Shown piece by piece: positions 43,712 through 53,863 of a DNA stretch of 64,000 nucleotides. This DNA is from Sphingobium herbicidovorans (GTDB taxonomy: Bacteria > Pseudomonadota > Alphaproteobacteria > Sphingomonadales > Sphingomonadaceae), in the NCBI RefSeq assembly GCF_002080435.1, contig NZ_CP020540.1, positions 62,001 to 126,000 on the forward strand, in the 5' to 3' direction. The notes under the pieces were generated by a model, which ran no database searches, was not told where the DNA came from, and was given only the letters and a program-made list of their open reading frames with translations. Both the position numbers and the translations under genes were made by a program. How positions within the stretch are numbered: the stretch's first letter is position 1; every line of letters starts with the position of its first letter.

Positions 43712-43978
43712 TCACCGACCGAGGCGACTCCCGGTGATCGAGTCTTCAGGATCAGCCTCAACCAATAAGAGGAACGGCTTTATCTTCAGGCCTTTTGCAA
43801 TCCGCTCGATATTGTCGATGGAGACGTTGCGTTCACCGCGCTCGATCCCCCCAAAATAGGTCCTATCCATCTCGATCTCATAGGCAAAGTCTTGCTGGCT
43901 GAGGCCGGTTTCCATGCGAAATCGGCGAATATTTGTGGCCACGATCATGCGTAGCCGTCCGGGGTGGGTGCGTTTCAC
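43712..43978 (-). CDS. Xre-family HTH regulator
   Basis: 88 residues. [40 protein letters not shown] and [16 protein letters not shown] form a complete five-helix Xre domain with almost nothing else, like phage-type repressors. GTG 43978 or ATG 43948 could be the start. It overlaps the 5' region of the divergent GGDEF gene, so it may control it. Confidence 0.8.
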   Translation of the reverse strand: MKRTHPGRLRMIVATNIRRFRMETGLSQQDFAYEIEMDRTYFGGIERGERNVSIDNIERIAKGLKIKPFLLLVEADPEDSITGSRLGR

Positions 43979-44050
43979 GCTTCACAAATCGCCTACTCGA
44001 TGGTTATAAGGCGACGGGTTTTAAGCATCAATTCATCAGCGGCGACTATT

Positions 44051-44998
44051 ATGAGCCTACCGATCGTGAACTGGGGTATGTGTGTGAGCAGCCATTTGCC
44101 GGGCGGCCGATTGGCCGCTCAACTCGAAGCGCTGTCCAGGGAAGGCGTCTGGCTGGCCATCGTGGCTGGTACGGCGGTCGTGGCCTTTCTTGACTATCAT
44201 ATGCCAGCGGCGGGGATGACGTCGGTGTACATCGTGATAATCTGCGGCGCCTCGTGGGGGCTTGGCGCGCGCGAAGGCTATTTTGTCGCTGCCAATGCAG
44301 CGTTTCTGAGCGCCGCCTCTGCCTTCCAAGATGGTCCTCTCACTAATCCCGACATCATCATGCGCGTGGGGATCCGAGTTGTAGCATTCCTGTTCCTCGC
44401 CGCTACCATCACAAGCTTTCGGCGGTCCTACGATCGACAGCGCTTTCTCGCGCACCACGACCCGATGACCCGTGTGCTCAACAAGGAGGCTTTTGAGCAA
44501 CGCGCGCAAAAGCTAATCGATGATGCTGCTTGCGAAGGCATCATGCTGCTCCTCATCGTTCTTGATCTGGACGATTTCAAAAGCGTGAACAGCCGCGGCG
44601 GGCATCAGGCAGGCGACGAGGTGATCAGGAAATTTGCCGCAGGGCTTTTAGCCGCACGCCGCAAAGAGGATCTTGTCGGTCGGATCGGAGGGGACGAGTT
44701 TTCCTACCTTACGCGGGTGGCGTCCGCAAAAGAGGGCGCAGATGTTGCAAGCAGCCTTCATGCTTGCCTCACCGCTGTCCTGGCGAAAGGACGCTACCCG
44801 GTGACATGCAGCCTCGGCGTACAACTCATCGCCCCTGGCGGCCGCCAGACTTTCAAGCAACTCACGCATGCCGCTGACTTCGCTATGTATGATGCAAAGA
44901 GGGCAGGGAAGGATAGGGTCCGATCCTATGAGACAGAGCGGTCGAACGAAATAAACTCTCCGCCAGACACCCAGCTCATTGCCGAGTATGCGAAATGA
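44051..44998 (+). CDS. Membrane-bound diguanylate cyclase (GGDEF)
   Basis: About 315 residues. The N-terminal third has four or so membrane segments (VWLAIVAGTAVVAFLDYHM, VYIVIICGASWGLGA, VGIRVVAFLFLAATITSF). The C-terminal GGDEF domain includes HHDPMTRVLNKEAFEQR, LLLIVLDLDDFKSVNS, and RIGGDEFSYL with the intact catalytic signature. Makes c-di-GMP. No RxxD inhibitory site is visible before GGDEF. Start uncertain: ATG 44051 or ATG 44078. Overlaps the next gene (ATGA). Confidence 0.87.
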   Translation: MSLPIVNWGMCVSSHLPGGRLAAQLEALSREGVWLAIVAGTAVVAFLDYHMPAAGMTSVYIVIICGASWGLGAREGYFVAANAAFLSAASAFQDGPLTNPDIIMRVGIRVVAFLFLAATITSFRRSYDRQRFLAHHDPMTRVLNKEAFEQRAQKLIDDAACEGIMLLLIVLDLDDFKSVNSRGGHQAGDEVIRKFAAGLLAARRKEDLVGRIGGDEFSYLTRVASAKEGADVASSLHACLTAVLAKGRYPVTCSLGVQLIAPGGRQTFKQLTHAADFAMYDAKRAGKDRVRSYETERSNEINSPPDTQLIAEYAK

Positions 44999-45396
44999 AA
45001 GACTTGGATTCACTTCGGTCGCGTGCGTTCCTGCTGATGCAGAATGCGCTGGCGCTGCTCGACGAAGCGCATGAGGAAATCGCTGCTGCGCGCCTCCAAG
45101 GCGCGATTGACACGTTGGCTCCTGGCGGCCCTCGCCACCGGGCTGACGCATCTCACACTCCATCGCCATCAGGGGATTGTCCTCACAACGCAGCCCTCGT
45201 GCGTGCAATTGGCGGCGTTCTTGCCGGTGTCACCGCCTCACTGTCTCGGCGATCACCGATGTCAGTGGGGGAATTCGCCAAGTTCCTGGCGACCTATGCT
45301 GCTGTCGCAAGTGAGGTTTCAGAGGAAGAAGGACAGATCATCGCATGCTGGAGCGGCATGCTGAGTGATGTCGCTGAAGGCTGCCACAGTTCCTAG
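44995..45396 (+). CDS. Hypothetical protein coupled to the GGDEF gene
   Basis: 133 residues. Start/stop overlap (ATGA) with the cyclase gene shows translational coupling. Two helical parts (FLLMQNALALLDEAHEEIAA; SVGEFAKFLATYAAVASEV) around a Pro/Ser/His-rich middle. No family recognised. May be a partner or sensor for the cyclase, by context only. Confidence 0.65.
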   Translation: MKDLDSLRSRAFLLMQNALALLDEAHEEIAAARLQGAIDTLAPGGPRHRADASHTPSPSGDCPHNAALVRAIGGVLAGVTASLSRRSPMSVGEFAKFLATYAAVASEVSEEEGQIIACWSGMLSDVAEGCHSS

Positions 45397-45448
45397 CGTC
45401 AGCTGTGGGTTGTCGTGCGCCGAACGCCACGCGCCAAGAAGATGAGGC

Positions 45449-45637
45449 CTATTTACCTTTCATCTTCTCCGCTGCTGCATTGAGCTTTTCGCGGTCATTG
45501 CCAACTTTCTTGATGATGTCGCGCGCTTGGTCCGACGTGATCCCATGCTTGCGCGCGAAATAGCTCACTTCATATCCTTCGCCGGCGGCAACCTGCCGGC
45601 GGTCAGCGCCACCACGTTTGCTTTTGCTGTCTGCCAT
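45449..45637 (-). CDS. DUF3606 domain protein
   Basis: 62 residues. DRRQVAAGEGYEVSYFARKH and ITSDQARDIIKKVGNDREKL are the DUF3606 core, a small helical family common in alphaproteobacterial plasmids and stress regulons. ATG 45637 has AGGAG upstream. Function unknown. Confidence 0.8.
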   Translation of the reverse strand: MADSKSKRGGADRRQVAAGEGYEVSYFARKHGITSDQARDIIKKVGNDREKLNAAAEKMKGK

Positions 45638-46196
45638 CCTGGATGCTCCTTTCAAGCAATGAATCTACGACCGCCCTCATCGTTCCCGCTGCGCTGCGCT
45701 TCGATGGGCAGAGAGTACATGTCGATGTCGACCATGGCGTAACCAACCCGCACATCACGCGCAAAACAGGCGGTTGGTAGCTGCCACTGGCTCCGTCTCC
45801 CTCGAGGCGGGGCTTTTTGCATGCGAGGGAACTCGACTCGTCCGGCAGGAATCGCTGGGTCATGTTGAGACAGGCCATTCCGCATCACTTCAATTTCGTG
45901 CCGCGATGCAGCCGGCGCTTGTGGCTGAACTGTTCGGGGCAAGCAGCGGATCCATGTGATCAAACATGATGGTTACCGGACAGAGTTGCTGATCGACGGC
46001 GTCTCACAATATTGCATTCACTTGCAATGGCCTTGACTGAGGACGAGGCGGACAATTTCTATGCCCGCCCTTATTTGCGACCAAATAGTCGATGGGCGGC
46101 GTCATCCACTAAGACGAGGACGGGTATAAGCCGCTCACGGTGAACGCTACTTAACCGGCTCACCCGCCTGTTTAATGCCGCGCCAAATTCAGCAGC
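45638..46196. other. Intergenic region, possibly decayed sequence
   Basis: 559 bases. Open frames of about 60-100 codons exist on both strands but carry no domain and no good ribosome site. I cannot support a gene here. Confidence 0.35.
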
Positions 46197-46763
46197 TTAT
46201 GTGCGCCTGCGTTCGGGACGCTTGGCAGCGCGAGATGATGCAGATCCATCATGCGACGGGCTTTGTTCAAGCAGAGGGACAGCATTAGCGTCGGGTGCGA
46301 TCCGAGCAACACCGGCGTCATATTTGAGATTATGGACCGAGATCGCCGTTTCGACACGCTGCACGCCGGGCAAAGTGCGGATTTGTGTTTTCACCAGATG
46401 ATCCAGCTGCTCAATGTTCGTGAACAGCCCCATCGCAAGCAGGTTGAAGCGGCCAAGGAGCAATACGACGCAGTTGATCTGAGGAATGCTCCTCAGCTTT
46501 TCCGCCAGGTCCTTCACAGAGGACGGATCGGCATCGATTCCCAACATGCAGAGGTTGGGAGATCCGGCCATTCGGAAGTCGGTAACAACCGTGAACTGGA
46601 TCAAACCCTCATTCTGAAGACGTTTGATGCGCTGACGGATGGTTCCTTCAGTAACACCAAGTTTCTTTGCAATCGATCGGTTCGAGACGCGCGCATCCTG
46701 AGACAGGTTTCCCACGATCTCTCGATCAATTGGATCGAGCTTCGCTTGGCTCATGTTCGTCAT
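46197..46763 (-). CDS. Lrp/AsnC-family regulator, second of a pair
   Basis: 188 residues. N-terminal HTH (KLDPIDREIVGNLSQDARVS, VTEGTIRQRIKRLQNEGLI) and C-terminal RAM ligand-binding fold (LLLGRFNLLAMGLFTNIEQL, LPGVQRVETAISV). About 35 extra residues at the C-terminus (Ser/Arg-rich). ATG overlaps the stop of the upstream Lrp gene (ATGA), so the two are co-translated and may form hetero-oligomers. Targets unknown. Confidence 0.88.
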   Translation of the reverse strand: MTNMSQAKLDPIDREIVGNLSQDARVSNRSIAKKLGVTEGTIRQRIKRLQNEGLIQFTVVTDFRMAGSPNLCMLGIDADPSSVKDLAEKLRSIPQINCVVLLLGRFNLLAMGLFTNIEQLDHLVKTQIRTLPGVQRVETAISVHNLKYDAGVARIAPDANAVPLLEQSPSHDGSASSRAAKRPERRRT

Positions 46764-47242
46764 AGCGGTGCCACGTTGAATTCAAATTTCACGATGTCGA
46801 CGGCGATCCCGGAATCGATTTGCGCAACACCCTCAACCGCAGAGATATGCTGATAGAGGAATTCCTGGATTTCACTGAAATCGTGAAGGGCGACGAGAAG
46901 TTCTAGATCATAGGTGCCGCTCATCACATTTACACTGAGGATCTCAGCGAATGTCGCGAGCTCGCGGCCGACATCGTGGACGTCTCTCCCTTGCACCCGC
47001 ACACCTACAGCGATGATGACATTATAGCCCCATGCGCTGAAGTCGGAGACCGCAACCACGCGCATGGCGCGCGCTTCTTCCATTTTTTGCAGTCGGGCTG
47101 ACACGGTTGCAGACGTTATCGACAGTTGATCGGCGATGTCCTGATTGGTCGCTCTGCCATTCTTCCGCAAAGCCGCGATGATTTTTTCATCAAGTGTTGA
47201 CAATGATGGCGCCGCAGATGCTCGCCCATTTCTGATTTGCAT
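46760..47242 (-). CDS. Lrp/AsnC-family regulator, first of a pair
   Basis: 160 residues. HTH (LDEKIIAALRKNGRATNQDI, ITSATVSARLQKMEEARAM) and RAM domain (VNVMSGTYDLELLVALHDFS, VDIVKFEFNVAPL). ATG 47242 has AAAGGAG ten bases upstream; the frame is open to 47392 but without family match. Coupled to the second Lrp gene. Confidence 0.87.
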   Translation of the reverse strand: MQIRNGRASAAPSLSTLDEKIIAALRKNGRATNQDIADQLSITSATVSARLQKMEEARAMRVVAVSDFSAWGYNVIIAVGVRVQGRDVHDVGRELATFAEILSVNVMSGTYDLELLVALHDFSEIQEFLYQHISAVEGVAQIDSGIAVDIVKFEFNVAPL

Positions 47243-47450
47243 TTGGCACAATCTCCTTTGGGTGGCCTCATAGCTTTGGGAAGTGCAGAGTGCCACTCCG
47301 TGCGCCTTCATCTCGACAACGTTCAAATGAGACTTGTTTTGCTTTGCATCGCAAAGCAGCAAACAGATACGAAATCCATCCGCGATAGCCACATCTATGT
47401 TTCTGTTTGCGCACTGGATTGCTCAGGCAGCTACAGCAAATTATTTTACA

Positions 47451-47786
47451 CTAGGCTCGAGTGCTTTCCGGTTTGCGGAGGAGGGTTGCCAGAATAATCG
47501 CCCGATCAGCGGCACACGATTGTTTAGGCGCTAGATCGTCGCCGCATGTAAGCGCAATCTTGTGGCCGCGCACCCGGCACCTGTCCCGCCATTGTTTGTG
47601 CGGAGGTGGGAAATGGCCGCGAAAGATTGGTTCTTCATCGAGGTGCCGGTTACGTTTGATCTCACGATAGATGGTCGAACGATGTCGCTCCAGCGCCACT
47701 GCTATCTGCTGCACGGACCGCGCGGTTGCAGCCAATTGATAAATCTGTCGCCGCTCGTCCAAACCCAGATGCTGATAGCCGTTCAT
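47451..47786 (-). pseudogene. IS30-family transposase, N-terminal fragment
   Basis: About 85 residues match the IS30 N-terminus: HLGLDERRQIYQLAATARSV, ALERHRSTIYREIKRNRHLD and an RRxR-type basic block. The frame then turns into unrelated sequence and stops; no DDE catalytic domain follows. A truncated remnant adjoining the ISNCY-type element. Confidence 0.75.
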
Positions 47787-47872
47787 CCTGGGCCTTCCTG
47801 GAAAGGGGGTTCAAGCCCCGATAAATCCTAGGGTTTCGCACTTCGAAATAGAGTCCACCCGCTTACAATCGC

Positions 47873-49562
47873 TGTTCCTGCCGGTTAGAGAAGTCACAAT
47901 TTCCGCAAATTAGAGATGTCACCGATTGAGGCCAGCAGGGGCTGCGTGGAGCCCTCGGGATAGCGCAGCGCAGACCCTGCTGATGGCGTGACATTTGGGG
48001 GGAGGGGCATGGACCCGCTGCGCAGGCAGCGGGCTCGGTCAGCGCCGGTCAACCAGGTCAGCGCGCCTTCACAAATTCCAGTGTGCCGCGCGCCCGTAAC
48101 TCCGCCTGGCTGAGCCGGGGACCGCGTTTGAGCTTAGTCCCGCCCAACCGGCGCCCATCGATCTTCACAGTTGCCTCCGGTTCGGGGAACAGGTGCGTGG
48201 GCTGGTCGCGGCGGGTAGGGGCATTATTGTTGCGCTGCCGATGATGCGGGGCGATCGCCTGGATCTGCTTCGCCAGCAGCAAGGCCGCGTCGAGATGGCG
48301 GTTGTCCACGATCGCGGGCTGCTTCACCTGACGCATCTTGTCGAACTGGCGATAGGGCAACACATGGCCCTCATGCTGGATCTCCAGCCGGCCATCGGGA
48401 TATTCGCACACCAGCACCCGCTTGCGCACCAGCTCCCTCGCGATTTCGGTCGGTTCCAGGATGAACATCGTCTTGTTGTAATGGAGCGTTAGCGCCGCCG
48501 TGACTGTCCGCTGTTCGCGCCACACCATGATCGCGTGCAGATCGTCATGCGGGGCAAGCGGACGGTGGAGATCACGACTGTCGAAAGCAGGACGAGCGAA
48601 GCGCGCATTGTGGCGAACCATATAGCTCGGCAGAAAAGCGTTCGCTTCTCCAATCGACGATATGCCCTCCAGCCGCATCGCCTTGACCAGCCGGTCCTGC
48701 AGCGTGCCATTGGCCCGCTCAACCCGGCCTTTGGCCTGCGGCGAGTTGGCGCAGATGATCTCGATGTTCAGCGCATCAAGCGCGCGGCCGAAATGCGTCA
48801 TGCCATCGCCGCGCGCCGCGCTGGCGCGGGAATTGCGGAACACGCTGTGCTGGTCGGAGTAGAAAGCCACCGGCTTGCCGTGCCGCTCGATATAGGCGCG
48901 CGTTGCTTCCATGTAGGAAAAGGTACTCTCGCTCTCGACCATCTGGAGATGCATCAACTCACTGGTCGCATCGTCGATATAGACGAGCAGGGTGCATTGC
49001 GGGCCGCGATCCTCGAACCACCAATGCTTCGAACCGTCGATCTGGACCAGTTCGCCGCGGCAATCCCGCCGGTAACGCGGCTGATATGGGCGCGGGCGAC
49101 GCGCTGCTCGATCCTTCCACAACCCCGCCTCGATCATCAGCTTGCGCAGCGTCTCACGGGAAATATGCACATCATGGCGCTCCGCCAGATACTCGGCGGC
49201 CAGCGTCGGCCCGAAATCATGATAATGCTCCCGGACCAACGCAATCGCATGGTTGCGAAAGCTATCGCCAAGCCAACGGTTGCTACGGCGCCCGCGACGA
49301 CGCGAAACCAGGCCTGGCGCACCGTCTGCACGCATGCGTATCAGCAACCGATAAACCTGCCGCCGGGACAATCCGAGCAGCGTCGCTGCATCCTCGGCTC
49401 GCAACTCGCGACGTTCAACCCGTAGTAGCGTATCGAAGCGTGTAAGCTCGCCATGGCTCATGGATACCACCGTCATCCGCGCACTCCCTGCATCCAGGGA
49501 GCACCATGCCACCAGTGACATCTCTAATTTGCAGGGGGTGACATTTCTAAATGGTGCTTACA
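47873..49562 (-). mobile_element. ISNCY-type (IS1202-like) insertion sequence
   Basis: About 1690 bp bounded by TGT...ACA ends. The inner 18-mer GCAAATTAGAGATGTCAC (47905-47922) recurs exactly inverted at 49515-49532, and an outer related copy lies at each tip (GTTAGAGAAGTCAC at 47884-47897; inverted TTTAGAAATGTCAC at 49538-49551), so each end has two tandem half-repeats. Flanking bases show no target duplication, suggesting later rearrangement. The single transposase gene inside is intact. Confidence 0.75.
48058..49476 (-). CDS. ISNCY-family transposase
   Basis: 472 residues. N-terminal HTH (DAATLLGLSRRQVYRLLIRM), then a DDE integrase core: VQIDGSKHWWFEDRG, FYSDQHSVFRN, and NSPQAKGRVERANGTLQDRL with the catalytic Glu. 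C-terminal basic tail (LGGTKLKRGPRLSQAELRAR). ATG 49476 is chosen because earlier codons lie in the terminal repeat. Appears complete and potentially active. Confidence 0.85.
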   Translation of the reverse strand: MTVVSMSHGELTRFDTLLRVERRELRAEDAATLLGLSRRQVYRLLIRMRADGAPGLVSRRRGRRSNRWLGDSFRNHAIALVREHYHDFGPTLAAEYLAERHDVHISRETLRKLMIEAGLWKDRAARRPRPYQPRYRRDCRGELVQIDGSKHWWFEDRGPQCTLLVYIDDATSELMHLQMVESESTFSYMEATRAYIERHGKPVAFYSDQHSVFRNSRASAARGDGMTHFGRALDALNIEIICANSPQAKGRVERANGTLQDRLVKAMRLEGISSIGEANAFLPSYMVRHNARFARPAFDSRDLHRPLAPHDDLHAIMVWREQRTVTAALTLHYNKTMFILEPTEIARELVRKRVLVCEYPDGRLEIQHEGHVLPYRQFDKMRQVKQPAIVDNRHLDAALLLAKQIQAIAPHHRQRNNNAPTRRDQPTHLFPEPEATVKIDGRRLGGTKLKRGPRLSQAELRARGTLEFVKAR

Positions 49563-49689
49563 ACGAGATAGATCGATAATAAGAATTATGTTAATAGCAA
49601 TACCACAACTGTCCATGTCCAGTGTGTCCACTGTGAGGGCGGAAAGCTTGCGGTCTGGGGCATGTTTCAACACTATCTGCCACCATGTC

Positions 49690-49995
49690 CCTGCGTCTTC
49701 ACCGTCGCCTTGGCAGGCCGCGGGCATCGAGTTGCCCGATGGCCGTCGATCATGGACGGTGCTGGATGACCGCAGCGATATCGTAGAATGCTGTCGTCGC
49801 TGGATCTTTCATCTTGCGACTCACGCGTCGCCCAACACCGTTCGGGCCTACGTTCGCCATGTCTCAAGTTCGCGAATTTCCTGAGCGCGAACGGCGCCGC
49901 GCTCCACCAGACTACGGTGCCGCTTTATGATAGCTTTCTGGCTTGGGGCTCGCCACGCGAAAGGACGTCTTGCCGAGTCCCCGGTTGGTCTTGCT
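49690..49995 (+). pseudogene. Tyrosine recombinase N-terminal fragment, frameshifted
   Basis: Two frames joined near 49861 encode the core-binding (SAM-like) domain of an integrase: SWTVLDDRSDIVECCRRWIF, HLATHASPNTVRAYVRHV, then KFANFLSANGAALHQTTVPL and YDSFLAWGSPRERT. No catalytic R-H-R-Y domain follows. Decayed fragment. Confidence 0.65.
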
Positions 49996-50440
49996 GGGGA
50001 ATGCAGGTAACGAGGGTCCTGGCTCCTGCGACGCGGAAGCTTACGGGACACAAATTCTCGATCTATGCCTATGTTCATACTGAATCTTTTCAATACAGGC
50101 TTGAACAATGCCCCCAAAACTGCCCCCAAAAAAGCCTTTAAGCCTTTGACAGTTGTGTAGGTTGTGTCCTAAGTTGTGGTTCGAACAGCAATTTTTTTCA
50201 GCCTGGAGGAGCCTTCACCCCTTCCCCGCCCGTGTATCGAAGATCGGGTACACGTTTCGAAAGCGTCTTATTCTCTATGCCAGCATAGCAGCTGGAGACC
50301 CGCAAAACCCGGGTAGTTTGAGGCAGGTCGCCGTGGCGCGGACCGCCTCCTACGCTGCCCGGCCATAGTGGGCGCGCCGCTGGTCTTTTCCGGCGTCATT
50401 TTGAGCGGTTTGTCCCGGATCCTCCGGGTTTCAGGCAGAG
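49996..50440. other. Region between integrase remnant and IS5 fragment
   Basis: 445 bases with no supported gene; probably decayed mobile-element sequence and an IS5 end. I could not locate IS5 terminal repeats. Confidence 0.35.
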
Positions 50441-51160
50441 TCATCCCATGCTTTCGCGGCGTTCGTGGAAGATCAGCCGGTTAAAGTTATAGGCCAGGTT
50501 GCAAAGGGTGAGCTTCGCTTCGACACGGGCCAAGCCGATGGTGCGGATGAACAGCCCGAACCGGTTCTTCTGATGCGCGAAGACATGTTCGACATGGGCC
50601 CGGATCGACGACTTTGCGGCGTTGGCCCTGGCGATCGCTCTCGGCATGGGCTTGCCCTTGGGTTTGCGCCGGTGAATTCGGGATGTGAGCATCCGATCAG
50701 ACAACCACTTCTCGTTACGCTTCGAGCGATAGGCGCTATCAGCCCAGACCTCGCAGCTGGTGTTATCGGTGCTCACGACGTGGCGAGGGAAACGCCCATC
50801 CGCGGTCGATGCAGAAGTGACCGCCATCTCCCGCATGAAGCCATAACGCCGGTCGCTGCTGATATGCGATTTGTAGCTGAAGACCGGCAGGGCAATCATG
50901 AGCAACGGCGTGTCGTCCTCGCGATGACGCACCTTGCCGCCGATCTTGAGCGTCCAGCGTGCATCAGTGTCCTTCTGCGCGGCCTTGTTCGGCTCGTCTG
51001 GCCAAATCTCCGCGCTCTTGCCCGACTTGATCGCCTCGCGTTCGCCCTCGGTATTGCGTTGCTTCGGCGCGGGCACCAGCGAGGCATCGACATCTGCCCG
51101 GACATCGGGATGTAGGCGCCGCATAACCGCGCTCCCCTCTCCACTTTCCCGGTTCCTCAA
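50441..51160 (-). pseudogene. IS5-family transposase, N-terminally truncated
   Basis: The C-terminal two-thirds of an IS5 transposase: DASLVPAPKQRNTEGEREAI (first catalytic Asp), DNTSCEVWADSAYRSKRNEK (second Asp) and RAHVEHVFAHQKNRFGLFIR (catalytic Glu region). The first 100 or so family residues are missing; the first 20 residues of this frame do not match. Inactive unless supplied in trans. Confidence 0.8.
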
Positions 51161-51183
51161 GGAGCACCTTCCTCGCGATCATC

Positions 51184-51420
51184 GTGCCAGCCCGCACACC
51201 TGTGATGCCTGCCTACGGCTTTCAATTGCTCGTCATCTTTACGGCGCGGCAGCTGAAGAAGACGCCGTCCCAACTGGAAGTCGAAGATATTGGTGTACCG
51301 ATGACCCTGTCCTTCCTCGACCTTATCGAACAGGATCGAGATAATACGGCGCGATCCCGAAATGCTCGATTAGCGGCGATCAAGTCATTCTTCCGCTTCC
51401 ATGAATCGTGTACCGGCTCA
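51184..51420 (+). pseudogene. Integrase core-binding-domain fragment
   Basis: About 75 residues match the N-terminal domain of a tyrosine recombinase: [40 protein letters not shown] and [20 protein letters not shown]. Sequence after about 51420 is unrelated. A second, different integrase remnant beside the IS5 fragment. Confidence 0.65.
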
Positions 51421-51575
51421 TCTCGATCAGTCGCCTCGCGTCCCCGCAATCCCAAGCAAGACTTCGAAACGTGCAAAGCTGCCGTCAAGCAGTCCCGATT
51501 GATGAGCCTGTTCATCTCCTATGTTCGTGTCCGCTCTCATCCAGGTGTAACCTTTATGTGCCACCCAATGTCAGT

Positions 51576-52505
51576 TCACAACTTCTCGGTCAGTTCCGGC
51601 ACAATTTTGAAAAGATCGCCCACTAAGCCGACATCGGCGACCTGGAAGATCGGGGCGTCCTCGTCCTTGTTGATGGCGATGATGACCTTGGAGTCCTTCA
51701 TGCCGGCGAGATGCTGGATCGCGCCGGAGATGCCGACCGCGATATAGACTTCGGGTGCCACGATCTTGCCGGTTTGGCCGACCTGATAGTCGTTGGAAAC
51801 ATAGCCAGCATCCACTGCCGCGCGGCTCGCGCCGACGCCGGCGCCGAGCTTGTCGGCGAGCGGGTCGATCAGCGCGTGGAACTGCTCGCCCGAGCCGAGC
51901 GCGCGGCCGCCCGACACGATGATCTTGGCGCTGGTGAGTTCGGGTCGCTCGCTCTTGGCGATCTCGGCGCCGACGAAGCTGGACAGCCCCTTGTCGCCGC
52001 CGCCCGTGACGGTTTCGACGCTGGCGCTGCCGCCCGCACTTCCCGCCTTCTCGAACGCGGTGCCGCGGATCGTCAGCACCTTCTTCGCGTCCGACGACTT
52101 GACCGTGGCGATCGCGTTGCCGGCATAGATCGGGCGGGTGAAGGTGTCGGCGCTCTCCACGCTGAGCACTTCACTCACCTGCATCACGTCGAGCAGCGCG
52201 GCGACGCGAGGCGCGATGTTCTTGCCGCTGGTGGTGGCCGGCGCGACGAACGCGTCATAGCCGCTCATCAGTTCGGCGATCAGCGGCGCGACGTTTTCGG
52301 CGAGCGCATGGCCATAGGCCGCGTCGTCGGCGAGCAGCACTTTCGACACGCCCGCGATCTTCGCGGCGGCATCGGCGGCACTTTGCGCGCCCTGGCCCGC
52401 GACCAGCGCGACCACGTCGCCCAGCTTCGTGCCGGCGGTCACCGCCGCCAGCGTCGCGTCCTTCACCGACGCATTGTCGTGTTCGACCCAGACGAGAACG
52501 CTCAT
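51576..52505 (-). CDS. etfA: Electron transfer flavoprotein alpha subunit
   Basis: 309 residues. C-terminal FAD-binding region intact: [60 protein letters not shown] and [20 protein letters not shown]. With EtfB it accepts electrons from acyl-CoA dehydrogenases and passes them to ETF-ubiquinone oxidoreductase. ATG overlaps the etfB stop (ATGA). An acyl-CoA dehydrogenase gene lies 6 kb away in the catabolic operon. Confidence 0.96.
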   Translation of the reverse strand: MSVLVWVEHDNASVKDATLAAVTAGTKLGDVVALVAGQGAQSAADAAAKIAGVSKVLLADDAAYGHALAENVAPLIAELMSGYDAFVAPATTSGKNIAPRVAALLDVMQVSEVLSVESADTFTRPIYAGNAIATVKSSDAKKVLTIRGTAFEKAGSAGGSASVETVTGGGDKGLSSFVGAEIAKSERPELTSAKIIVSGGRALGSGEQFHALIDPLADKLGAGVGASRAAVDAGYVSNDYQVGQTGKIVAPEVYIAVGISGAIQHLAGMKDSKVIIAINKDEDAPIFQVADVGLVGDLFKIVPELTEKL

Positions 52506-53251
52506 GCTACAACTCCCAGCGTCTTGAGTTTGCCGATCAGTTCATCGACATCACCGACCTTGACGCCGGCCTGGCGCTTGGGCGGCTCCTCGACCTTCAC
52601 GGTGATGAGGCGCGGGGTCACGTCGACGCCGTAATCGGCCGGCGTCTTCTGCTCCAACGGCTTAGACTTGGCCTTCATGATGTTGGGCAGCGAAGCATAG
52701 CGCGGCTCGTTGAGGCGAAGGTCGGTTGTCACAATTGCCGGGGTCTTGAGCTTGACCGTCTCGAGCCCGCCATCAACTTCACGGGTCACATCAACGCTGT
52801 CACACGACACTTCGACCTTGCTGGCGAAGGTACCCTGGCCCCAGCCGAGCAACGCTGCGAGCATCTGGCCGGTCTGGTTGTTGTCATCGTCAATCGCCTG
52901 CTTGCCCAGAATCACCAGGCCTGGCTTTTCGGCTTCCGCGACCTTGGCCAGCAGCTTGGCCACGCCGAGCGGCTCGACTTTGTCCTCGGCCACGATCAAG
53001 ATCGCACGGTCGGCGCCCATCGCAAGTGCGGTGCGCAGCGTCTCCTGCGCTTTCTGTTCGCCGATCGAGACGACGACGATCTCGCTCGCGGCGCCCCTTT
53101 CCTTGAGGCGAATGGCTTCCTCGACCGCGATCTCGTCGAACGGGTTCATGCTCATCTTGACGTTCGCCAGATCGACCCCCATCCCGTCCGCTTTCACGCG
53201 GGGCTTTACGTTGTAGTCAAGCACGCGCTTGACCGGTACCAGAAGTTTCAT
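52502..53251 (-). CDS. etfB: Electron transfer flavoprotein beta subunit
   Basis: 249 residues, full length. [40 protein letters not shown], and the signature [20 protein letters not shown] are present; [20 protein letters not shown] is the conserved tail region. Binds AMP and pairs with EtfA. Upstream 53252-53517 is AT-rich non-coding sequence likely to hold the promoter. Confidence 0.96.
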   Translation of the reverse strand: MKLLVPVKRVLDYNVKPRVKADGMGVDLANVKMSMNPFDEIAVEEAIRLKERGAASEIVVVSIGEQKAQETLRTALAMGADRAILIVAEDKVEPLGVAKLLAKVAEAEKPGLVILGKQAIDDDNNQTGQMLAALLGWGQGTFASKVEVSCDSVDVTREVDGGLETVKLKTPAIVTTDLRLNEPRYASLPNIMKAKSKPLEQKTPADYGVDVTPRLITVKVEEPPKRQAGVKVGDVDELIGKLKTLGVVA

Positions 53252-53517
53252 CCGCCGAACCCTACGAAAAGAATTTCAGTTCAATCGCTGACACGCATAT
53301 TGCCTGCACACAAGAACGCACTTTTAAGCGCTGACTGTGCTCGAATGTCGCAGACGCATAGCGCGTACCCTGCTAGCCACTTTCGGCCAAAAAGCAAACT
53401 GTAATTTCATATGAGAATAAAAATTCTGACACGAGAATTAACTCAGCCGTGGGCGGGCATGAAGTTCGTGCTTCATGTGTGGACATCGGTAATCGCGGCC
53501 GCCGCTGAGTTGCTGTA

Positions 53518-53863
53518 GTGGCGCGAGCGGACGATTCGAGTGGTTCGACCATCGGAGGCTATCATGAGGCATTTTTTGAGCTGGACGTACCTCAAAAATT
53601 GACCGCAGTTTGTATGGTCAATGCTGAAGGATCTCGCGTTTGGCTTGGACAATGCCATTCAACGCCGGAGCAAATTGAGGCAGTCATCCTGATCAGGCTC
53701 AAGCGCGCTTGTGGCCTTAGGATTGGGCAAAGGCTATCGCGAAGCGAGCCGGCATCGGCAAAGCGCGCGTGGCTTTAGCACGCAAGCTCGGTCATCCTTC
53801 ACAGCATATGGCGTTCAGGTAAGCCTTTCCGTTGGGCTGATGAACCAGTAGCCAGCTGATAAA
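53518..53863 (+). pseudogene. IS110-family transposase with large internal deletion
   Basis: The N-terminal piece has the IS110 start (FELDVPQKLTAVCMVNAEG, SRVWLGQCHSTPEQIEAV). It passes directly into C-terminal sequence (AKAIAKRAGIGKARVALARK), and after a frameshift VILHSIWRSGKPFRWADEP to a stop near 53863. More than 200 central residues, including most of the DEDD core, are absent. A vestigial element. Confidence 0.7.
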
